Part shown: in pieces, positions 56,223 through 64,000 of the stretch
Position numbering within the stretch: the stretch's first letter is position 1
How the letters are laid out: each line of letters begins with the position of its first letter
DNA from: Dactylis glomerata
Taxonomy: Eukaryota > Streptophyta > Magnoliopsida > Poales > Poaceae
Direction of reading: 5' to 3'
Assembly: GCA_007115705.1 (NCBI GenBank)
Contig: QXEO01000431.1
Location: 2,356,001-2,420,000, forward strand
DNA: 64,000 nt
Program-made: the position numbers and the translations under genes
The notes under the pieces: generated by a model
What the model saw: the letters and a program-made list of their open reading frames with translations, nothing else
What the model was told of the DNA's origin: nothing
Database searches by the model: none

Positions 56223-57437
56223 TTAAGCATGCAAGATCTGACTGCTCGAAGGTGTCAGATCACTGAATGCCCTTGGAACGTCGACATCTTGCCAACGAAT
56301 CAAGTAGCTCAAAGAACTGCTACCAGTGCCAGATTGCTTCTTGATGTGGCCAATTGCTACTTGGAGACCTCGGCCGACAACAATTATCTTGCTGTCCAGG
56401 CAGCTCACAGACAAAGGTTTCATAATTCGCTCAGGCATAGGAGGGCCGTTTACAGAATCCCACGAATCCATCTCTGCATCATACACCTTAACCTTCATCC
56501 TCTCGTACTCTGAAATGACGAATAAACGCTCGTCGATGACCACACTCAATCCCGTCCACCCTTCGCGCATTCCAACTGGCATCGCCTCCCAGCGGTCAAT
56601 CTTTGGGTCATACACCTGCCCTCTGGGCGAGGAGAAGAAAGGCCATGCGCAACCTTCAGTGACATAAAGCCTACCACTGATGACAGCAGAATCTGATGAG
56701 GCCATGTTCATGCCCATACTAGCGACTGGTTGCCAAACACCCTTAACTGGATCAAGAACCTCTGCTGAATTCAGCTCAAACTGGTCTGTGCTATAGCCCC
56801 CAGCAACATAGACCCGCCCATCGATCACGCCACCACCAAAGAAAGACCGTGCGGACAGCATCCGGGTCATCACAGTCCAGCGGTTCTTGTAAACATCATA
56901 CCTCAGTACCAAATGTAATGGGCAATCCATGTCGGAGACTAGGCCACCGCAGACAAGAAGGGTGCCATCGCTGGGGATTGCAATGCAGCCAAACCCACGG
57001 GGGCAAGCCCGGTCCCTGCACGGCATGGCCGGAATGGTGTGCCAGGTTAAGCAGTCCAGGTCCAGCACCTTCCACTGTATCTTACCAGTGCAACGGTGGA
57101 ACGCCAGGGTGAACAACCAAGGCGACCGGAAGCCCATCGCCTTCCTCTGCGTGAAGAACCGCGCCTTGTCGGCCAGGAGGTGGTGCCACCGTCGAGACAC
57201 GAGCCTACAGGCATCATGGGCCTCGACAGGTAGCCGGAGGAGGCAATTGAGTGCGGCGTCGTCCGGGAGGCCAGGTATGAGGGGTGTCTCCCATGAAGAT
57301 TGATCAAAATCAGAGGGTAATGTCGGCGATGGCGATGCGGAGGCTGTGGCAAGTCGGAACTTGGGCGTCAACTTCATCTGCGAATCACCGAGCTTTTGGA
57401 CAGGAGACTGGTGAGATGAGACTCGGACGCGGCGCAT
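56223..57437 (-). CDS. F-box/kelch-repeat protein (At1g30090-like)
   Basis: 404 residues in one exon, stop at 56223. The start is ATG 57435-57437 (MRRVRVSSHQSPVQKLGDSQ), which matches from memory the N-terminus of Arabidopsis At1g30090 (about 398 residues). The 18 codons upstream are open but fall in a predicted intron. F-box at residues about 54-98 (LIPGLPDDAALNCLLRLP, CRLVSRRWHHLLA); kelch blades follow from about 145 (LVCGGLVSDMDCPLHLVLRY, VYVAGGYSTDQFELN, GQVYDPKIDRWEAMP, VKVYDAEMDSWDSV), ending SDLTPSSSQILHA. Such proteins act as substrate receptors of SCF ubiquitin ligases; the target is unknown. The frame is intact. GC content is higher than in the flanks, as in normal grass genes. Confidence 0.92.
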   Translation of the reverse strand: MRRVRVSSHQSPVQKLGDSQMKLTPKFRLATASASPSPTLPSDFDQSSWETPLIPGLPDDAALNCLLRLPVEAHDACRLVSRRWHHLLADKARFFTQRKAMGFRSPWLFTLAFHRCTGKIQWKVLDLDCLTWHTIPAMPCRDRACPRGFGCIAIPSDGTLLVCGGLVSDMDCPLHLVLRYDVYKNRWTVMTRMLSARSFFGGGVIDGRVYVAGGYSTDQFELNSAEVLDPVKGVWQPVASMGMNMASSDSAVISGRLYVTEGCAWPFFSSPRGQVYDPKIDRWEAMPVGMREGWTGLSVVIDERLFVISEYERMKVKVYDAEMDSWDSVNGPPMPERIMKPLSVSCLDSKIIVVGRGLQVAIGHIKKQSGTGSSSLSYLIRWQDVDVPRAFSDLTPSSSQILHA

Positions 57438-57457
57438 ACTCGTCTCAAATTGCAAAA

Positions 57458-57931
57458 CTGAGGAAGGCGCCAACGAGCATCTCCAGAACACACAAATCCA
57501 AGTCTTCTACCAGAATACTCTCCAATCTGGGTTCTATTATGATGACAACACTATTCTTGCACAAGGAAAAATCCCCAATTTATTGGCCCACTGGCATTTC
57601 AAAGAAGCAGCCAACCTGATTCGGAAAACAAGCAATCAATCACTGGAGAGCAAGAATTGAGTTAGAAGGAAGCATAATCGCTTCGCAACAGAACTGATAC
57701 AAAATCAGGATTTCCCACGGAACAATCTTGAACTAACCAAACCCTAGTTCGTTGAACTTGCGCCGTCCTATCCAATTCAGTCATTCTCAGCTAAATATAC
57801 ACCAAGAAACCCATCTAGCAGATAATATTATACGAAAGAAGAAAGGGGGCAAACAACACTAAGTTTCTAATTCTTGGAATAAACGGGAATCATGATGACA
57901 CTTCTAATAGAATAAAAATAAATAAAGTAAC
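57458..57931 (-). other. Probable 5' UTR intron of the F-box/kelch gene
   Basis: Donor CAG/GTTACT at 57931 and acceptor CTTCCTCAG at 57458 bound a 474-bp AT-rich stretch ending 20 bases before the ATG. The leader exon would lie at about 57932-58200. It contains an upstream ATG at 58202-58204 with a 67-codon ORF. Predicted from splice signals only. Confidence 0.5.
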
Positions 57932-58282
57932 CTGAAGTGCTGAGAGAGCCGAGGTCTCCTTGCGTCAATCTCCTGCGCCTTTTCCCTGCCTGCTGGTTTG
58001 CTATGATTCAAGGAGGGGAGGTCTGCAGGAGAGGAAAAGATCTTCCTGCCATTTCTCTTCCCAGCTGATGCTGGTCCTTTTAACCACCAAGTCAGGGTCA
58101 AAACCGAACAAACTAGAGGGTGAGCAAAGCAGCTGGGGATGAGCTGAAGCTTTCCTCATCTTCGGGGCTATTTCAACGCCGTGTTCGGTGAGTGGGCCCA
58201 GCATCTGTTGTACCTACCTCTTCTTCCTTTTCTAATTATTTTTCTACATTCTAGTTGAGAAAATAAATACGTAGAACGTACC

Positions 58283-61049
58283 CGGTGTGGATAAAAAATT
58301 GTGCAAACAACTGAGGTCTTGTATTGCAAAATACTGGTGGAGTAGCTCCTTAGACCGAAGATCTCTTCATTGGGTTGCTTGGGATGTGCTGGTTTCACCA
58401 AAAATTAAAGGTGGAATGGGCTTCCGAGACTTGGAACTTTTTAATCTCGCTTTACTTGGAAAACATGGCTGGAGATTGATGATGAATCCTGACACGCTCT
58501 GTGCTAGAGTCCTAAGAGCATGTCTAGTAGAGCCCCTAGACCCTTAAACCCTCAAATTTAACCGCTTTTTTGCAGGTTTGAGGGTCCAAAAGCCAAATAC
58601 TAGAACCCTTAGACCCTCAAACCTGTAAAAAAATTTGCAGGCCGAAGCCGGGTCGGCCCTCCCAACCTGTAGAAGTAGGGGTTGGAGGGAGCCCAACCCC
58701 TCCAACCCGTAGACCCCCAACCGCTCTCTTCCCCGCGCGCCCCCACGCGGGAACCCCGCCGCCGGCCGCCGCCCTCCCTCCTCCTCCTCCGCCGCGCCGC
58801 CATGGACGGGCTCCCCGCCGGCTCCCTCCCGCCCACCTCCTCCCCCGCCGCTCCCGCCCTCGCGCCGTCCGTGGAGGCGGCCCCGGCGGCGCCGAGCCGA
58901 GCCACCGTGGCCTCGGTGGTGGCGGCCACCCACCTCGGCTACAAGCGGCGGCGGTCAGGGACGCACGTCGTCCCCGCCACCGCCCAGGCCGCCGCAGCCC
59001 CGCCGCCCGTCGCCGCGCCCATCCGTGCCGCCGCCGCGGAGCCGCCCGCCTTGAAGCTCCGTCGGAAGACGGCGGGTCTTGGACCGAAGGCCGCCAAGAA
59101 GGCGTTGGGCGGTGTCCCGGTCGTGAAGAAGGTGTGGTGTTGGCGAGGGCGGTGTGGAGGACTCCACCACCGACGCCTATGGTGGTGGCGACGTCGCCGG
59201 AGGTGCTTGAGGCGTGGAGGTGGTCTAGGAGTTGGCGCCGAGTTGCAACTTTTTGGTGGTGCCAATGAGAAGGCCGAGGATGATGATTGTGTGATGTAAA
59301 ACTATTAAAACCATGCATCAATGATCTTCATTTGGTAGTTTGTTTGAGGTTGATTGTGATTTTCTAGTGATAATTGTGATATGTGACAGTTTGAGGGTTT
59401 GAGGGTCTGAGGGTTGGGGCAAAGACTAGAACCCTCAGACCCTTAAAATTTGAGGGTTTGAGGGTTCTAGTCTTTGCCTCTGTTTTTCAGCCCGTAAAAG
59501 TGCCAAAAAATACCACTTTTCGACCCTCAAACTGCTTTGAGGGTTTGAGGGTCTAGGGGTTCTACTAGACATGCTCTAAAGGGGAGATACTACCCTGATT
59601 CAGATTTTCTTCATGCCACAGTTCCGCGTAATTCCTCGGCAACATGGAGAGGGATTGTCGCTGGGAGAGAAGCACTTCAGCAAGGGCTGATTAAACGAAT
59701 AGGAGATGGTGTCTCCGTGTCTGTTTGGCGTGACAAATGGATTCCGGGCTGCAGAACTTTGCAACCGTCAGCGCATATAGGCACAGATGAGATTGCTCTT
59801 GTATCTGACTTGATTGATCATGATACAGGGAGCTGGAAGGTTGACAAGGTCAGAACTAACTTCATGGCGCCAGAAGCTGATGCAATACTGAATATCCCTC
59901 TAAGGCGTGGTGGAGGAGAAGACTTTTGGGCTTGGTCTTTGGAGAAGAAAGGCATCTACTCTGTTAAATCCGCGTATCGTGCTCTGATGAGTCGTAACGA
60001 GCATCTAGCTCTAGACGAAGGGACGTGTACAGAATCCTCAACTACTGAAAAATAGATGTGGACTGCTCTTTGGAAGCTGAATGTTTTGCCAAAGGTACGG
60101 GTTTTCTGGTGGCGGGTGCTGCGAGGGATCCTTCCGACAGAAAGTACCTTGAAGCACAGACATATAGCCCAGATTGGCAGGTGTAAAATCTGCCTATCAG
60201 CTGATGAAGACCTCATACATGCATTGATCACATGTGATCATGCGAGGAGGTTTTGGGATGAGGCGTAGTTTTGGCTCGGCTATACACTGCCCAATCTTCA
60301 TCCAAGAACGTGGTCAAGAGATATCCTCTGTGACGTACGTTTTGCGGAACTAGACCGCGGCAAAATTATCACAATTATGTGGGCGATTTGGAATTCACGC
60401 AATAGCTGGACACATGACAAAGGGACCTTTGATCCTGTTCAGTCAGTTGTGATGGCAAAAGAGGCGTTGGCAGTGCTTGCTATTCCACAGAAGCACGTGT
60501 TGACCCTACCAGGTCATGGATGGCGACCTCCTGAGGAAGATTATGTCAAGATAAATACTGATGGAGGCCTGGCCTTAGAAGCTCGTCAAGGTGGAGCTGG
60601 AGGTGTTGCGAGATCATCTTCCACCTACCTGGGAGCATGGAGTAAACCGCTCTTAGGAATCACTGATCCCCTAATAGCTGAAGCAATGGCGCTCCGTGAG
60701 GGTGTTATCTTCGCTAAACTGAGAGGTTTCCAAAGGGTGGTGATCGAAACTGATTGCATGGAGGTTGTTGACCTATGGAATTCTCGTCATGGTTCGAGAT
60801 CGGCCGTGACACCAATCCTACAGGATATAGGAGAGCTAGCTTTATGTTTCATTTCGTTTTCTATTCAGCATGTTTCACGAACAGCAAACCACTCTGCTCA
60901 TCTGTGTGCTAAACTTGCTTGCACACTGACGGGTACGAGCAGCTGGATTGATTGTATCCCTAACTTTCTGGTCGTCAGCATTCAGTCTGATAGATCAGGA
61001 GCAGTTTTAGTTGAATAAAGCTCTCCAATTCATACACAAAAAAAAAGAT
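58283..61049 (+). mobile_element. 5'-truncated LINE (L1-type), split by a Harbinger-like element
   Basis: Only the 3' part of ORF2 is left. Before the insertion: end of the RT region (LRSCIAKYWWSSSLDR, KIKGGMGFRDLELFN). After it, from 59577: the zf-RVT region (VRVFWWRVLRGILPTE, CKICLSADEDLIHALITC) and an RNase H of the RVT_3 type (VKINTDGGLALEARQGGAGG, IAEAMALREGVIFAKL, VVIETDCMEVVD). In-frame TAG stops at 60053-60055 and 60266-60268 disable it. ORF2 ends at TAA 61016-61018, overlapping AATAAA (61014-61019), and a short A-run near 61038-61046 marks the tail. The TSD was not found. Confidence 0.85.
58516..59576 (+). mobile_element. Harbinger/Tourist-like element with captured Ala/Pro-rich ORF
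   Basis: 1061 bp flanked by TSD TAA (58513-58515, 59577-59579). The inverted repeats are long: left GAGCATGTCTAGTAGAGCCC (58516), right ending GGGTTCTACTAGACATGCTC (59576), and the pairing continues through CCTAGACCCT and AAACCCTCAAA for about 45 bp. Inside is a GC-rich plus ORF (58802-59299) from MDGLPAGSLPPTSSPAAPAL, with Ala/Pro runs and basic patches (YKRRRSG, KAAKKAL). It recalls the first exon of the Myb/NAM-associated proteins of Harbinger elements. No transposase, so non-autonomous. Excising it and one TAA restores the LINE reading frame. Confidence 0.82.
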
Positions 61050-61340
61050 TTTGAAGGTTTAGAAAATCTGATGCAAAATTCTAGAGATAGCCAATAATGA
61101 ATACTACAAACGTGTAAAATCTTATTTCATAAACTACTTTATATTTTAGGCTTAAAAAATGAAAAATATAACAAACTATATAGTGTTGAAATATACACTA
61201 TTCACTATAAAATTGTCTGTGTAGCCTAGAATATAGAATATTTTGTAGTGAGATTTTTCATGTTTATGGTATTCATCATTAGCAACCTCTAGAATTTTAT
61301 TTTGGAACTTTTTGAAAATTTAAATATTTGAAAATAAAAG
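61047..61340. repeat. Foldback (long imperfect palindrome) element
   Basis: About 290 bp. The left arm (from GGTTTAGAAAATC, with AAAATTCTAGAGATAGCCAA) pairs with the reversed right arm (AAAATTCTAGAGGTTGCTAA), and both continue through ATGAATACTA/ATGAATACCA, CATAAAC-type and TATTTTAGGC/TATTCTAGGC words. The centre is near ACTATATAGTG...CACTATTCACTATA. AT-rich with no coding capacity. It starts right after the LINE A-run, so the insertion site may be that tail. Confidence 0.7.
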
Positions 61341-62199
61341 GCTACGTGTAGCTTGGTCTATGTTTTGAGTTTTCCAAATGTACCATCATTTTTTTAAAAC
61401 ATATCATCATTTTGATTTCCCCATTCGTAATATAAATTGTTTCTTAGTTCCTCCATTTGATAATTGTTGATTAAATTGCAGTTTAAATTTGTTCATTAGA
61501 GGGAGTAGATGATTTGGGAATACAAACTGTTGCATCCACATCCTATGTACAAAATTGTCATTCTAAATGCTGTATTTTTTCCTTGTATGTATGTGGTGAT
61601 GGCACAATTTTGTTTGTGGTTACTTCCCTGAGGACATCCAACTGAAAATCCTAGTTGTAGTTGGTACCTATCAACGGGTAGCAATCATATGCCAATCAGT
61701 TAGACCCATCTTCCATGAGAGGAAGAAGATACCAAAGAAAGCGACATCCTTTTCTATTCAGAATACATCTATGATGTACAACACTATAGATGGACATTGC
61801 AACGAGAAGCAGTGTTAGGTGAGGGGGTTGGTCCGTTGGAGCCAAGCAAATCAATCAGTGACCAACCCACCGAGACCGCTATGATCGGAGGAGCCAGACT
61901 TGCCTACTTGGGCAGCACTTAGCCGTGCGTTTGTGGCGCCAGTTATGATCGTGTGTACCACCTATGTCTTGGCCTCTTGGGAGTTGGGACACCGCTGTCG
62001 GAGAGCCTCTTGTAGATCTCGTAAAATCGCTCGCCGGAAAAGTGATTTACCGTTAGAATAGATCAGTAAAAATCTCTGCCATAGAATTCAAATAGATGTT
62101 TCCCGCTGCTATCGATGTCATGTGTATGCACTTTTTTTTAACAGAAAGATTATATTACTGTTAAGTATAATTTCAGATAGCAGCCTGAAAGGCAACATG
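61341..62199. other. Intergenic, nothing recognised
   Basis: AT-rich to 61700, then mixed composition (61800-62040 GC-richer). No ORF longer than 62 codons, no LTR pair or inverted repeat seen. Confidence 0.4.
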
Positions 62200-62597
62200 G
62201 TGGCTAGTGCATTAAGCACTCAGCCTGGACAATGTCCATCACCTGTACCTAAACATCTGGTCACTAGAGAACCGTTTTGGATTCTCACAGCTAATCTGGC
62301 ATTATAATTTTCTTGTACATTCAAATTTCTCTAAACATGCAAAATCCTTGTTTCTTGAAAAGGAGGACTTGCTCCAGTAGCAGCTAACTGTGGTCTGATC
62401 ACCCAGTGCCTTGCTACTGAAATGAAGTCGTTTGCTGTAACTGCCTTGACTAAAAACAAAGAGTCAGTGAACAACCTCGCATCCTGGAGTTGAAGCACAT
62501 CTGCTAGCCTGATAGCCAAGAGCAGAGGAAAGGTCCTCGGCGAGGAAGCTGGAAGGGACAAGGCCCACAGATGGATGAGATGTTGGTTTCGTTCCAC
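62200..62597 (-). pseudogene. RNase H (RVT_3-like) fragment
   Basis: Minus ORF 62331-62597 includes LLLAIRLADVLQLQDARLFT, DSLFLVKAVTAND and HWVIRPQLAATGAS, the pattern of the C-terminal RNase H of plant LINE-type ORFs. Translation past the stop at 62331 still reads like the family (NLNVQENYNARLA). No upstream RT was found; it is an isolated, degenerate fragment. Confidence 0.6.
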
Positions 62598-62639
62598 CTG
62601 AAACCACTCCGATGCTGTGCCGCTTGTGCGGCGGTATGG

Positions 62640-63122
62640 TCGGCTCGGTCAACGCGTCCTAGAGAGGGGGTTGGACTTTTAGGCCGGGGCAGCGGTCCTG
62701 AATGTTGGTGCGACGGTCGTGGTCTACGAGCAGTTTCCTGTGTAGCTTGGGCTGCGGGTGGCTGGATCGTGCAGCGCTATGGCTTGACTGCAAGCGGTGG
62801 TACATCGGGATGGCGGTCCCGGAAGGTGGTCTGTGTGCTTCGCGGCCTTGTCTCGTGTGGGCGATGAGCGTCGTGATGCACAACTCTTCTAGATGGTTGA
62901 CTTCTTCATTTTCGTTGGAGCGTCCCGTGTTTGCTCCTCCCATAGCAATCACGGCGTCTTTCTCTCCGGCTTTGGGAGGAGGTCGTCTCGTCTTAGTTGG
63001 GTTGTGTGGGCTTTGCCCCGATTGTATCGGTTTTCGCCTGGTTTTTCATTAATTAACTGGACAATTCTTTTCTTCTTAATTAATCGAAAAGGTAAAACTT
63101 TTATCTCGTTTCAAAAAAAAAA
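62640..63122 (+). mobile_element. LINE 3' untranslated tail with poly(A)
   Basis: GC-rich body ending GGGCTTTGCCCCGATTGTAT, TTAATTAATCG, ATCTCGTTTC and ten A (63113-63122). This is the usual 3' end of an abundant grass L1-type LINE. Overlapping ORFs (for example 62702-63052) have no domain. The TSD was not identified. Confidence 0.55.
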
Positions 63123-63289
63123 CTCCAATTCTAGTCAGGCTTGGCTGGGAGTCATTAGCTTGCTTCCACGCCGCATCCGTGAAGATGAGAGCATGGAAGA
63201 GTAAAAGGATCTTGGATAGCAGCTTCTGGAGGATGTGTCCCTTTGTTATTGTAGGTGTAACAACTAACCTGTATACAAATGTGATTGAT
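63123..63289. other. Short intergenic spacer
   Basis: 167 bp between the LINE tail and the family A LTR; nothing recognised. Confidence 0.4.
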
Positions 63290-64000
63290 TAATATGTCTC
63301 AAATGTATCTATAATTTTTGATAAACATGATAAAGCCAGAATACGTATTGGAGTATCTGCTTTATGTTGGTCTATTTGGACATGTCGAAATAATATTATT
63401 TTTAATAATCAGAAGGGAACTAATTTTTTGCAGGTTATTCGACTAGCTACCCATTGGATAGAGCTATGGTCTCTACTTCTCCCGGAGGATCAGCGGGAGC
63501 CTATGGTTACTGAATGCAACCGATTGTTGATGGTTGCACAGGACTTTTATTTCCAGGCTACTGGGTGGCGTCATATTAGTAGACTAGATGGTTAGCTATA
63601 TGATGCCTCTTTTTTCCGTTGGTTGATTCATGTCTCAACGTTAGCGGATCCGTGATTGTAATATTTTAAATTTTTAAGACATCTTAATAAAAAAGGCTGT
63701 GTGCATCGCTTGATGCAGAGGCCGGGGCTATGCTCCATTTCGAAAAAAAAATCTATAATTTTTGATGCTCCATGCTTGTTTATGCACCATTTGCTTTGTG
63801 TTTTGTTTACACTTCGTGGTGTTTTTATGCATTTTCCGGAACCAACCTATTAACAAGATGCCACAGTGCCAGTTCCCTGTTTTCTGCTGTTTTTGTGTTT
63901 CAGAAAAGTTACGCAGGAATTATTCTCGGAATTGGACGAAATAAAAGCCGAAGTCCCTAATTACCTGACACGAAGACGGAGTCCAAAGGAGAGGAGGAGG
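63290..64000 (+). repeat. Family A LTR A4, plus strand, decayed and cut by window end
   Basis: It starts TAATATGTCTCAAATGTATC where the family has TGATACGTCTCCAACGTATC; every difference is G to A or C to T (or C to A). After a LINE insertion it continues from GCTCCATGCTTG through ACACTTCGTGGTG and GCCAGTTCCCTG, matching the reverse of 1-526. The rest lies outside the window. Confidence 0.85.
63323..63750 (+). mobile_element. 5'-truncated LINE inserted in LTR A4
   Basis: 428 bp with TSD TCTATAATTTTTGAT (63308-63322 and 63752-63766) and a terminal A-run (63743-63751). It encodes the last part of a plant LINE ORF2 (LCWSIWTCRNNIIFN, VIRLATHWIELWSLLLPEDQ), ending at a TAG near 63595, then a 3' untranslated region. 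A classic target-primed, 5'-truncated insertion. Confidence 0.88.

Noticed and set aside
57438..57491. Starting the kelch protein at 57491 (18 extra codons)
   Set aside because: The extension falls in a predicted intron and lacks similarity to the Arabidopsis relative, while the start at 57437 matches it.
58617..59321. Long minus ORFs antisense to the Ala/Pro-rich ORF in the Harbinger-like element
   Set aside because: High GC removes stops in all frames. The frames are Arg/Gly runs and histidine/proline strings typical of shadow frames.

Overview
This is nuclear DNA of a grass, most likely a large-genome Pooideae species (Triticeae, Poeae or Aveneae). The reasons are nested long terminal repeat (LTR) retrotransposons of the Athila and Tat branches of Ty3/gypsy, plant L1-type LINEs, TAA-flanked Tourist/Harbinger elements, and two plant genes with ordinary exons. 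Nothing bacterial, no CRISPR array and no tRNA or rRNA gene was seen.

Left part (1-44570): one retrotransposon nest resolved by 5-bp target-site duplications (TSDs). Family A (Athila-like, all on the minus strand) has copies A1 (start of window to 44570), A2 (13006-42349) and A3 (28274-40365). Family B (Tat-like) has copies B1 (1698-11028, plus strand) and B2 (20260-41155, minus strand). A1 was hit by B1 and A2; A2 was hit by B2 in its 5' LTR; B2 was hit by A3 in its gag gene; A3 was hit in an LTR by C (29089-33608), a 4.5-kb solitary LTR. LTR-pair divergence counted by eye falls from about 5.5% (A1) to 2-3% (B2, A3).

The A copies share LTRs and a 2.9-kb 3' non-coding region but carry different proteins: A1 an unknown 197-residue ORF, A2 gag-protease, A3 an acidic protein with a hydrophobic C-terminus. 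The B copies each carry an antisense gene upstream of the 3' LTR: a spliced gypsy-type-transposon/coiled-coil gene in B1, and an intact AT-hook plus B3-domain gene with its own TATA box in B2. B2 has gag, protease, RT, RNase H, a second RNase H and integrase, all damaged; B1 has only gag-protease.

Right part (44571-64000): a gene island with small repeats. A five-exon DUF1365 gene (50406-54601) and an F-box/kelch gene (56223-57437) lie on the minus strand. A 5'-truncated LINE (58283-61049) is split by a 1.06-kb Harbinger-like element. A foldback element, LINE tails, an RNase H fragment and a plus-strand family A LTR (63290-64000), itself hit by a LINE, fill the rest.

All counts and alignments were made by eye. 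Family names are from memory of sequence style, not from searches.
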